35,510 nt of DNA. It comes from Acanthaster planci. Taxonomy: Eukaryota; Echinodermata; Asteroidea; Valvatida; Acanthasteridae. Position 1 is the stretch's first letter. Every line of letters starts with the position of its first letter. Made by a program: the position numbers and the translations under genes. Location: the NCBI RefSeq assembly GCF_001949145.1, contig NW_019091536.1:320665-356174 (forward strand). Direction: 5' to 3'. Below are positions 9,520 through 19,576 of this stretch, one piece after another. The notes beneath the pieces were generated by a model. It had not been told where the DNA came from, did no database searches, and worked only from the letters and a program-made list of their open reading frames with translations.

Positions 9520-11742
9520 GTAAGAATGAATTTCTTCCCTTTTGGTAGAATTACATTTGAATTAGATACCAGATTCCGACTGTAATTTGCTGTTCCTAGG
9601 TCACACAGAGCTGTAACCCTTCAATGCTGTCGCATCATCCTGAAGCAGTTTTTGTCGACTACAACAAAATTTTCTGTACGGGCGTTCCAACTGTTAAGCT
9701 GCTGCACATCTGACAGATATTATGGAGGAATGAACTCTTCTTGATAATTGTCTGTGTGAGATTTTCGTCGACATTCAACAATTAAAGACACCATTTGTGA
9801 GCAACCTTTAACTGAGGTGTTCGTAAGCACCGATCTTTTCTTCACATTAGCCGATGGCCATTTTTCAAAACGTCTATACCTGATTTCTCCATACCGGTCA
9901 TTGCTAGACCAACGTCAGCTGTTGTCAGCGACCGGCGTGATTCTCCTTATCTTGTTATGTCGACACACCCTTCCCACACTATCAATATCATAAGTGACGC
10001 ACCAATTGTTCACAGACAGCTGACGGAATTCAGTAATTTAAAGTCGGCTAACACCAATTTAAATTTCACTCAACGTTTCAGAAGTTTGGCTGTAGTTTCT
10101 GGAAGACAAAGTTAATGCTGAATGACAATAGAAATGACATGATTTGCTTTCCTACCGCCCAGAAAGTTGAGATAACATCTTTGAATCTCATCGGTCCTTT
10201 TTTCAAATTGTGAAGGTGTAAATGGTATCCGTAAAGTTTAAATACCTATGTGTCCTTGTCTACCAGCAAGAAGCATTGAGGACATTCATTTCTTTCCAAA
10301 AAGAAGATTTCAGTAGGCCGACGTACATTTTGTGGTGTTTTATAAAATATGCAAAATAAAGCCGCTTTCCAGTTTTGTTTTGTTTTGATTTTTTTTTTTT
10401 TTTTGGTGTTGTATTTTTTGTTGGTTTTTTGTTTTGGTTTGTTTTGTTTTGTTTTTTGTTTTTGCATCCTCCAGACTTCGTGTTAGCTGGTGACTTCAAA
10501 CACTTGGTGGCGGTATGACGGGTAGTCTTCCCGGCATTATCTCATGAGTTTGAACATGCACGCACATTAGTTTTAGCAACACAATTACACTTTCTTTCTG
10601 AGTCTTGTTAATGAGCAATATGGCTGTCGAGATAAATCTAAAAATACTGAGCACTTCGTAAGCCCGCCCCTTAAACTTCTCTGCCGGTCCCTGCGGGACA
10701 CGTAACGGCATGTTAGGGATCTTTTCGCCCTCTGTGCGTCCCCGGAGAACCGCCTAAAATAGCCTCTGGCGGATCTTGCCAATTACCACGGGATGGGTGA
10801 CTAACGCACCGCTCGCCTGCACAAGTGCCATGGTACCGAATGACTCGGACGCCCGCTGCAACTGAGCCGGATTAAAGGAAATCAAAAGTTATTTTTAAAA
10901 AGATAATAGTTTCCCCAAAATTGAACCGTCACGGCGTTACCCAAGAGTAGTATACTTGGGTGTGAGAAAAACGGTAGATAATAACGATGAAATTATACAA
11001 ACACATTCAAAAAACATTTCTCATAAGCATTATGTTGCAAACACATAACTGATTACCATTAAGTAGGTGAATCACTCGAGTTGACACAAAAGTCATACCT
11101 GTGTTCTGTGCAGGAAGAAGTGAGCTCACTTAAAAAAAGAGAAAGTTTATTTAACAATTTGTTTCACAGAACTGTTAAGGTTCTTATGTTAAAAATCTCT
11201 TTGTTTTGCACTCCAGCCCTGGCCATGGCAAATCCTGTTTTCTTCGAGATTCGTCAACCGCAACGGGAAGAGTTTCAAGAGGAACAACAGCTGAAAAGCA
11301 GACCCTACCCAATGAACCAGGTCGCCCCACAGCAAGCCTCCCCGTCCTACGACTACGGAGGTGGTGACGCCGGCGGTGGTACCGAAACCGATTCCGAGTC
11401 TGGCGAGGTGGACGCCGGGGCTGGCGGCTCGCTGGCCGGCGGTGCGACGGAAGCCGACGCGGCAGACAACGAGGCCGCCGAGAAGCGGCGGAAGCTGCGG
11501 AGGCCGCAGACGCAGAGAACGACATCCCAGACGCCGTGGTAGCAGGGGGAGCGTTGGACGCCGCCGAGCCAAACAGCTTAGAGGGTGGACCACCGGGCCA
11601 GGTCAAAAACAGCGAAAAGTCCTACGCCGGTCAGAAAGCTGGTATAGCTGTCGGAGTTGTGGCCATGGTGGGTCTTGCCGCTGGTATTGGTTACTTTATC
11701 TACAGGAAAAGGAGGGAAGCCGCTTATGGTGCACGATTTTGA
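9480..11742 (+). CDS. Small single-pass membrane protein, syndecan-like layout (frame broken)
   Basis: Two exons: 9480-9519 and 11217-11742. The donor is CCG|GTAAGA, the acceptor CTCCAG|CC, and the join is phase 1. The protein starts with an 18-residue signal peptide (MLSLRTVLFLGCAALAMA, AxA cleavage site before Asn19). A Gln/Glu-rich then Gly/Ala/acidic ectodomain follows, with an acidic Ser-Gly site (ESGEVD) of the type used for glycosaminoglycan attachment. One membrane helix (11641-11700) carries GIAVG and GLAAG, both GxxxG spacings. The tail is short and basic (YRKRREAAYGARF). The opening frame stops at 11542. The membrane helix lies one frame over, and the switch falls at about 11485-11495 in an Ala/Glu-coding GC-rich stretch. 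A missing base in the assembly or a real indel would explain it. About 187 residues if continuous. No named family is recognised. Confidence 0.7.
9520..11216 (+). other. Intron 1 of membrane-protein gene
   Basis: GT-AG intron of about 1.7 kb. It holds a T-rich low-complexity tract with TTTTG units (about 10370-10465) and a locally GC-rich block (10665-10870). The acceptor is preceded by the pyrimidine-rich TCTCTTTGTTTTGCACTCCAG. No separate gene is seen inside it. Confidence 0.65.
10370..10465 (+). repeat. T-rich (TTTTG)n low-complexity tract
   Basis: About 95 bases made almost only of T and G, with repeated TTTTG units and a run of T. On the minus strand it reads as Lys/Asn/Gln-rich open frames, which are composition artefacts. 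It could be a simple repeat or the poly(A)-like tail of an antisense retroposon. No element body is recognised next to it. Confidence 0.8.
11217..11742 (+). CDS. Exon 2 of membrane-protein gene (coding part)
   Basis: From the acceptor at 11216 the first frame encodes the end of the signal peptide and the ectodomain up to TAG at 11540-11542. Its last 20 or so codons become Arg/Lys-rich (RRKLRRPQTQRTT), unlike the preceding acidic Ala-rich segment. The neighbouring frame at 11485-11742 continues the acidic Ala-rich style (EAAEAADAENDIPDA), then the membrane helix and basic tail, ending at TGA. The sequence therefore reads naturally only if one frame shift is assumed near 11490. Gly/Ala codons make the exon much more GC-rich than its surroundings. 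Confidence 0.65.
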
Positions 11743-12662
11743 AGATTTTAATAGAAAAGTACATCTCTTTTTTTAAAAAGTCTTCATACTAAACAGCAAC
11801 GTCTGATTGCTTTGTTTTTCATTAGCGTCTTGAGACCAGTATACTGATTTGACTGCAATAGTCAAACCCGTCATGTTTCTGCTACAGGAAAAACATTTTG
11901 TTTAATCTCTGTGTCTGCTTTGTGTAGGTTTGGGTACTGGTCTTTTTACGATGGTAGAAAAAGTGTGTAACTGTCACACGGGTCCATGTTTTCCTCATGT
12001 CATTTGTTATTGGTAGCGTGAATGGTGTGAGGACAAGCTGCTGGTCAGAATCATTATATCAAAAGCATCCCCCATTATTCATTGGAATTTTTTATTGTAC
12101 TGAGAGTTCATCAACAAATCCAGGCAACCAAACCAATACCCTCTAAGGAAATAAACAACCGGCATGAGTGGATTTGTTCAAAATGCGAGGCGATACTTTT
12201 AAGAACATGCAGAGTCAATATCCAGTATGGTCGACGTTCAAAGTTATAACTAGTATGCCTCGTAATTTGTTGACCATCTTTTCAGGAGAGTTGCGGAGAA
12301 CATGACGTATCTAAAAACACGCCCTTAATCAAATATCCCTTTAAAGACAGGGCAATCTTCAAAAAAAATTATTCGAAATCTGAGATGTAACAATAGAACT
12401 TGTATCTCACAAATATTTTATTATTATTTCAGTGTTTTTTGTAATTGAACTGCGTGTAAAATATTGTTGAACTTGTAAAAAGACTTTGATATTGTGTCAG
12501 ACATTAATTTGTACATAATTGTGGTGCTGTTTCGCATTGTCACGCGACAGCTTGAAAATAAAACAGAGGGCAGTGTGGCCTCGAACAAAACAATTCTGAA
12601 ATAATATAGAAATTAGTTTAGATCCACCGCAAACTCAGTAGAATAGGCTCAATAAAGGACTA
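11743..12662 (+). other. Probable 3' untranslated region with poly(A) signals
   Basis: AT-rich noncoding sequence follows the stop codon. AATAAA hexamers occur at 12150-12155, 12557-12562 and 12651-12656; the middle one (GAAAATAAAACAGAGG) is followed by GT-rich sequence, as expected of a cleavage site. Which one is used cannot be decided from sequence. Confidence 0.5.
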
Positions 12663-14340
12663 CGGCATGACAGCTATGCTACCTGTTGCTTATGCTAACA
12701 AAAAATAAGTGGAATGCTTTCTCGTTCTGCACTTTCGGTCCATGCGTTTCTTTGACAGCTTGTTCCCCTTACACAGGAAGTTGCCCGACAGACAAGAAAG
12801 GTTGAATGAAAACAAAGTTACTTGAGCACCTTGTCTACATATCACTGTAAAACCAACCATTTACTATAATCTTTCCGTTCCAATGTCTTCGACAAGATTT
12901 TTTTTTTTTTTCGCTGGCTAAATCTTACCATTTTTCTTCTAGTATTTCAAATTTTATTCGAATTATTTATTACATTGTGACGGCTACGTTTGCTGCAGCT
13001 TGCTTTGTGGGAGGAAAGAATTTGTGCTCTTTAGTAAACTACTGAACGAATGCATGGAAAAACCTTTTTGTAATAAACGAAACAATAAAAACATATATGA
13101 ATGGTTACCGATGTAATTAATCACTGTTTATGGTCTTTCGATGCTTCAGGGCGTCTATTTAGACGCATGATTTATTAGCCTAAGAAAGCCGATTGATAAC
13201 AGTATCCATGGAGCACTTATCATCTTTGGTTAAAGGGTGAACAGGGTATTTTCATCAGTCATCCGCACACCGCAAAATGGGAAAGCAGGATGGGGTAGGG
13301 GTGAGATATGGCGTGAAGACAGGAATCTTCTCGAGACTGTTAATAAAGCCATTTACCCATAGGAAACACTTGGTGTATCCCCAGACTGGTGGGTAGAAAA
13401 AAATTTATTGAGATTGGGGGCAGCTCTATAACCATCTCTGAATGGCGGCGGTGTTCAAAATGGAGAGTATCGGACAAAGGGTGGCGCCCTTTATATCGCC
13501 GCGTGGGAAACGGAAACTTGTAGGGGAAACTGTTAGGCGTGCAGCCACTGGAGATCAGTGGGTGTAGCCCACTAATTGAAATGACAATTTCTGCCTAGTT
13601 CCTTAGCATGAAATGTGCACCCACAGTTTCTTTAGAAAACTTTGGCCCCCAAAATAGTAAGATTGTGTAAATCTTTGCCAGGATCAGCTTCCTGGGTCTT
13701 TGGCTTCCAGCTGAGGGCAGAATGAATCCAAAATTCGGTGTGTGCCCCACAAAAGGTGGCTGCTGTGATGCAGATTTCGGAACTATCTCTTTTCTGGGGT
13801 GCTTTTTTTCTAAATAATTAAAATTGAATTGGGTAACCAATAAAAAAAAGGAACAAAAGGTACAAAACAGTAATTTGATTTTTGTTTCAAAAACACAAGG
13901 GACGTCGGCATGCGCATGTTACTGAGCCCTGAACAATGCTGAATTGACAATGTTTTCAGTGGGGCTTGAATTGGGGAGCACACCCTCAGGCACAACGTGA
14001 GTGGACGGAGGGTGATATGATTGTGCATCAGTAATTTAATTCATTTCAAGTTCTCAACTCGGCGTTCTTGGCGCGCGTGATTATGATTACATTGGACTTG
14101 TGATCGATATCTCCTAAATTAGCCCTGGCCCTGGAGAATGAGGTGGGGGTGAAGTAAATGATCCTTGTTGTGCCCTGAGACCCGTGTCACTTGTAGGAGT
14201 TAGAAGTGGCGGATGGGAGGATCTTTCCCCCTCGCGTTTTGGAAACTTAATACATCGGGCCAACGTTGCAGATAAACCTTGCACCGATGGTTCGACTGTC
14301 GCTAAGCCAACGTCTGCCAACAGATTAAGATTATCCGCCA

Positions 14341-14528
14341 CGAGCAGAAGGGCCCCTCATCGGTTTAAAAGAGCCACGTTGGTCAGGAGGGTTCATTTTT
14401 GTTGGTATCGATGCGGCCTAACGCGTGCATTTCCTAGTCGTTTGTGAACCAGCGAAGTTCAGTTCCGACCAAAGGAGCCTCCGTTGCAAAGGAAATAACG
14501 TCCCCTCTTGATCCAGCTCGGGCCCATT
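14341..14528. repeat. Dispersed repeat, copy B
   Basis: Same orientation as 2144-2326. The best block is the segment AACCAGCGAAGTTCAG then CCAAAGGAGCCTCCGTTGC, which matches copy A with few differences. Finding two copies 12 kb apart in one window points to a high-copy interspersed family. Boundaries are approximate. Confidence 0.75.
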
Positions 14529-15068
14529 ATTAATGTATCTGCCAATCTCTTTGTTCTTTATTTCACCAGCAGGCACATACTCCCGCATCAAATAAAAATC
14601 CAAAAACAAAGAACATGTATTGTATCAATATCAGTGATGTGAGCTCTGTGTACATAAACCAGCCATGCACGAACATCAATAAATTCAGGAGAATTAAGGC
14701 CATAATTGCTTACCAAACAACAGTAAACCCACCAAGTCAATTCAATGCTATTGCCAAGGATTTTTAATGCCGGAGGCAGTTTGGCTCAAAAGTCCAAGGG
14801 AGCGCGTGCCGGTGTCATGAGAGATCACGACTCCCCTAATATCCCGTTTCTCTATTTCCCCGCACTACATTCGAGCGTTAGCTGTCACTGTTATATGCAT
14901 GCACTGATTCCATCGTGCTCCCTGTTTTCGTTGGGAACAAATTTCCCACTACACCGGTGCAGAGGTTGGCACTACAATAATGCATGCTGTACGGTTATTG
15001 GTCGACCGTGAATGTCGCCCATAACTAGCTCGGTCATGTAGAAAACCTAACTCCAAATTCCATTTTAT

Positions 15069-15516
15069 TCAGGAAGTAAGAGGGCCTTCACGAGGAGCAT
15101 GGAGGTGAGTAGCTACTTTGGTTTTTAGCACAGGATTCGTAGATAATAAGTTATCAATATCTTGTTGTGCATACGCTTTCCACTCTGAACTGGGTAAACA
15201 TGGTGACATTTCTTTGCATCGTGTTGGCATTTGTTTGTGCGCACTTGTGATCGTCAAGTTCCTGCACTTGGCTTAAACTAAAGGCAGTCAAAATTTTTGA
15301 TTCACCATTCATTTTCGTCATCGTTGCTTTTTGCGATTTTTGTTTCATATCTTGCATGTTAACAAGGGCAGAAACCTCTGTTTGCAGATATTTTCGAACA
15401 CACACAACTTGTCTAAATGCCGGGAATTTAGCTGTCGTTGATTTTTTTTCTTTAGCAATCATTCGTATTTTTATGGCAGGAGGCAGTGAGCAAAGTTTTC
15501 CGAACAATACTTTCAA
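15069..15516 (-). pseudogene. Possible decayed coding sequence, unknown family
   Basis: Two overlapping minus-strand frames together look like one interrupted protein. A 120-codon frame (15154-15516) has polar, helix-like composition (for example FPAFRQVVCVRKYLQTEVS). A second frame (15069-15257) continues with SSEWKAYAQQDIDNLLSTN and stops near 15069. The switch would lie around 15195-15210. The segment is in an otherwise non-coding stretch, and I recognise no family. A transposon-derived or processed pseudogene is possible, but so is chance. Confidence 0.25.
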
Positions 15517-15934
15517 AGAGCAACTTTTGAGATCCCAATTTAATCATAAAACATCCTATGATGAACAGTGTTTTCTTCTTAAAATTACGTTATAGCAGCT
15601 GAGAGCCTGGATTCATTGGCAGGAAAAATAAAAAATTGCATGTCAATAGAAGGAGTAGATTGAAAAATATTTCTAAGAAATAAAATAATGTTGTATGACC
15701 TTTCGTGATAGTGTAACTCTAGGACGTATGCCCAGATGCTTGGGGTAAAGACAAAGTAACATTTCAACTGTATTTAAATCGTAAGGATAATATTCCTTAG
15801 ACTACTCCTTGAGAGAAAACGTTTACTTCTTCCATTCCGAAAAGATACCAAGAGAACATAACCGAAGCTTCTCAAAAGGATCTGTTTTTCCTGCTGCAAG
15901 GTTTCCTTGGAATGAATGAAAATGACATTTCACA

Positions 15935-16004
15935 NNNNNNNNNNNNNNNNNNNNNNNNNNNNNNNNNNNNNNNNNNNNNNNNNNNNNNNNNNNNNNNNNN
16001 NNNN
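15935..16004. other. Assembly gap (70 N)
   Basis: Seventy unresolved bases directly precede a CT dinucleotide repeat, so the gap is probably unresolved microsatellite sequence and its true length is unknown. Confidence 0.98.

Positions 16005-16055
<51 letters not shown>
16005..16055 (+). repeat. (CT)n microsatellite
   Basis: About 25 uninterrupted CT units abut the assembly gap. The array may be longer than shown. Confidence 0.98.
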
Positions 16056-16057
<2 letters not shown>

Positions 16058-16504
16058 GGAGACGCATAAAAAGGGAAACGATATCAAAATAACATTGCAA
16101 ATGAGATGTTAGGGTATCCTAATTCGGTGTCTTCATAATTTACGTGATTTTGTCAACATATCAGAAGGTGATAAGCTTCATGCACGCTGTGGTGTGACTT
16201 TTTTAAAGAAATGACTACCCTAAGGCACTTCTGTCAAAAAAGCTATTATCGTAACGTCCCTATCTACTGATGGACAGGTTTAATGGTCCTGGAGTTTGCT
16301 GTGTTTATTACAGCAGAGGTCGTGGTATAAAAATCACCCTCTGTGTATTAAGAGGGACTAAATGGCCGTATTGCACATGCATGACTGCGCACAGAACACA
16401 AGAAACAAATAGCCAGAGTCAATTGCATGGCGCGAACACGAACGAATATTTAAAAAAAAACCTGGACTTGCAACGCTTTCGTATGAAAAAGCAGCCAACC
16501 AACG

Positions 16505-16615
16505 GCCATTACCGAGCCGAATACAAATGCATGGGTTGGCTCCCTTCTATTGACGTCAGGAAGAACAAAGGCGGGCATTGCCAGAAAAGCTTTGTATTCG
16601 GCTCTGTAAAATGGC
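16505..16615. repeat. Imperfect inverted repeat, possible MITE-like element
   Basis: GCCATT (16505-16510) then GAGCCGAATACAAA (16514-16527) is mirrored by TTTGTATTCGGCTC (16591-16604) then AATGGC (16610-16615). The 14-base arm is perfect and the outer hexamer also pairs, with a small offset between them. About 63 bases separate the arms, and a TGACGTCA lies in the loop. No flanking target duplication was identified. It could be a small foldback transposon or a structured transcript element. Confidence 0.8.
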
Positions 16616-16678
16616 TGCGAGTGGATTCAATTTTCTCTGTAAGCTAATAAAGGGCATTTCGAATCCAGATTTTATTAT

Positions 16679-16696
16679 ACGCGTCCGTGGACGCGT
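16679..16696. repeat. Perfect 8-bp palindrome with 2-nt spacer
   Basis: ACGCGTCC (16679-16686), GT, GGACGCGT (16689-16696). It contains two ACGCGT cores (MluI-type motif), rich in CpG in an AT-rich setting. It lies 64 bases after the larger inverted repeat. Confidence 0.85.
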
Positions 16697-19393
16697 GAGA
16701 GAGACCAGGTTTGTGGTCCGCATATACCATACCATATTGAAACATCCACTTGCGGCTGGCATCAAATTTACTATTCTGGTTTTATGGTAATCCAAAAATT
16801 TGTATATGAATAAGAAATACGGGAAAACAAAAACCGAAGGACTTTTGTATGAGAAAAAGATCAGTGATGCGGTATATGACCCTTTCCATTATGCCCTCCT
16901 TAATGGATGCGCTACATTGTTTGATGTCCGTGACTCACTATGTTTGATAGTCAAGATAATTTGACAAGCCAAATATTTATTACAATTTGAAGCAGTATGT
17001 AGTCCGACTGATGTTTGGGCTGTGGATGGAGACAGAACGCGGTTTTACGGTATTTTAACCCCACTTGTTTTCTGTTCATTTTGGTGCCTTCCAAATTAAA
17101 GTTGGAGGAATGTGTTATTTTTAAGAATTGAATCAAATCACTCCATGAATTCACAGAGTAGCTTCCATAATTTACAAGAACAGTGCTAGGAAACGGTGAA
17201 AGTCCTCCCTGGTTATAGATTTTCAGGAAATCCTTCTTCACAATTTTTCAAGGATGTTTTTTTAAAAACAAACCATCGAAATTAATATAGAGTTTCACAA
17301 CAGTACTTTTAGAAAGCGTCAAGATTTTTTTTAAATTTATATTATTGAAAGTGAAGGTTTTTAAAATACTTCTCGTGCTTAATCTCTTTAAAAGGCTCCT
17401 GGCTGGTTACTCATGTATGAGTTCTTTGTTACCACTGGTAAGTGCAGAGTAAAATGGGTTTCTAAGTGTACAGCGATTGATGTACGATGAAACTCCGCCA
17501 TTATTGATCTCACCCACCATTGACATGCACTTGTTGCTAAGGGAAACGAGTCCGCCATCAAACTTCAACGCTGTTGCCCAGAGACGGCGCACCAGATTAA
17601 TATTACAAGGCCGTGTCGTCGTGGGCAGCGCACTGTAACCGAAGTACCATTATTATGATCCGCAGCCCAGCGAATCACCAGCCGTGAAGAATTGGCTTTT
17701 GTTGTTGGTAGAAACGACAGTATTATGCCGCCGGACAGAAAATAGGCAATTTCGCTGTAAGGGCAACAACAGATGTAAATAATGAAGATCTTAATAACGA
17801 CCGCGAATTAGTTTTGGGTCTGGCGGGTTTTAAAAAATGCCACAGAACTATTGGTCATGATGACTGGAAATAAATAACTAAAAAGCAGTCAAGAGAAGTT
17901 ATAGTCATTCGTCAAATTGTTCAAGGTACTCCAATGTGCCACAAGTGAAAAAAAATGACTGCCAGAGGAAAAATTCATTAATTTTTGGTGTCTGATTTGA
18001 CAACCATTTAGAGACTACCGTGGCAAGATCAATCGCTTGGATTCAACGCGGGAAGTTATACACGAGTTGGATTTCCAATACTTCTAGTACCTAAACTTCC
18101 AAATTACTTAAAAGTGGTCGCCATTGCACTAAGCGATGCGTAAACCAGGTTTACCAGAAATAATCAGTCACCTTCGGAGTTACTTATAGCTATGTGTAAC
18201 CCGTTTGTGCTGAATGAATGTTTCAGACAAAGTGTTGCTGTTTCGTTTTGCTGTGTTTTTTTCTCAGGGTCGCTAATGCATTTTGTTTTCATGTTTACCT
18301 TGGTGTGCCGAAAGTACAGGATCAAGGTTGGTTTTACCCCCTGGATGCCAACAAAAGGCCTGACAATTCCCCCGGGGGCACTATTTTGTATCGAGATCCT
18401 GTTCTTTTTATGTAACCAATAGAACGGTATTGACTGAAAGGCAACGTGTGGATTTCTGACGGGTTTGCCTTGTGTCCAATTTCAGGGCAGACGGTATTGA
18501 TAAATGTTTTGGTGCTTACACATTTCCTTTAACTCCCCGATTGCTAAAACGGGCACAACTTTGAAGAAAACTGTCATAAAGGATCAGGTGTTAAATTGCC
18601 CGCGGCAACGATCGAAAAAGCCGGTGAAAGGCAGAACCGATTTGCCGTATTTGTCCGTCACGCCTGAGTTGCGTGTGGTTCTAAACGAAGAGACCAAGGG
18701 TCTGGTCTCTATTTCACACAGTAGGGCTTCACTAAAACTAAAGTAGACAAAATTTCTTGTTTTTCATTCCTGGCTACAAACTTGAGTGCAAAATATTATT
18801 GACATTATCGACAGGGAGTTGGTATTATGCTTTATTTCAAGAATTTTACAGCATACATTTGCCTTGTATACATGCTAGCTTCTTGCAATGGGCACTGTGA
18901 GGGCGTTGAAAAATAAGAAAGGGACGAAAGAAACAAGCAAAAGGACGAACTGAGATGAAAATCATCAATTTATTGGGAAATTAGAAAGAGGCCATTCCAC
19001 TGTTGATGGTTTTCGGTTTGCAGCTGATCAAGGCTTTGCCCTGTCGCCACTTCCCCCCCCCAAAAAAAAAATTCTGGTGACGCCCACTTTACGCCCTCCT
19101 TCTGGTTTCACTGTCATGAATTTTGTTGCCTGGTTGACACACCCATGGTTCAGTGTAATTCCTTTTCTGCTACAGAAAAAAGGTGAAACCTTGCCTGGTT
19201 TGGATTATTTACCTTTGGCTCAAACGACTGCAAATAAATCTTGATCCCATAACAAAAGCCGCCGCCTGTGACGAAGCAGGAATGTAGAAAATGGCTCATT
19301 TTCGGAGAGTGCGGTTTTTGCGAGTGCTTATTAGGTTGGAACGAAAGATGAGAAAATCTTTATTTTCCCTCTCTGTCTCTTAAATTTCGACAG

Positions 19394-19576
19394 AGTGGGG
19401 ACCCTGATGAAACTGATTCGATCAGGGCAGTCTTGGGCAAGACCCAGGCCCAGCTACGCTTGGAGGTGGAACGTAGGAAGGAGATGGCCGTGGATCGGAA
19501 CAACCTCCTGAATAAGCTAAAGACGACTGAGGGGGAGAAAGAAGATGGTAGACGGCCCAAGGAACAGGCGAGGAAG
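19394..19576 (+). CDS. Coiled-coil gene, exon a (first recognised)
   Basis: The acceptor is TTTCGACAG|AGTGG after a CCCTCTCTGTCTCTT tract. It encodes SGDPDETDSIRAVLGKTQAQ and onward into basic coil sequence. The donor AAG|GTCCGC is weak, but it is the only phase-0 choice that joins the next exon. The frame stays open to 19636 and then stops, so a donor must lie before that. Confidence 0.7.

Larger units (their letters stand above)
12663..15934. other. Intergenic region without a supported gene
   Basis: No exon chain is visible. The region contains extra AATAAA motifs near 13071-13088, copy B of the dispersed repeat (14341-14528), and overlapping decayed coding-like frames on the minus strand (15069-15516). 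Open frames elsewhere are short and unremarkable. Confidence 0.5.
16056..19393. other. Region without a supported gene
   Basis: No exon passes the splice-phase test. It holds a hairpin element (16505-16615), a short palindrome (16679-16696), a TGACGTCA site (16551-16558) and a C9A10-type homopolymer junction near 19055. The missing 5' exons of the coiled-coil gene, whose first recognised exon begins at 19394, may lie in the last part of this stretch or upstream. A protein-like frame at 18320-18411 was considered but could not be linked. Confidence 0.45.

Noticed and set aside
10246-10499. Lys/Asn/Gln-rich minus-strand frames
   Set aside because: Translations of the T/G-rich low-complexity tract.
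10791-10801. GGATGGGTGAC, identical to an internal box of 5S rRNA, in a GC-rich block
   Set aside because: The rest of the 5S sequence, including the upstream box, is not recognisable around it, so a 5S gene or 5S-derived SINE is not supported.
11184-11606. Long minus-strand frames of 134-140 codons over the membrane-protein exon
   Set aside because: Arg/Pro/Ala-rich shadows of the GC-rich coding exon on the other strand.
17407-17592. Minus-strand frame with an ATG-GCG-GAC start and donor-like GGTGAG
   Set aside because: No downstream exon or family match; too short to support.
18320-18411. Protein-like segment GWFYPLDANKRPDNSPGG bounded by AG and GT
   Set aside because: It could be an upstream exon of the coiled-coil gene, but its donor (AT|GTAACC) is poor and no exon with matching phase leads on to 19394.
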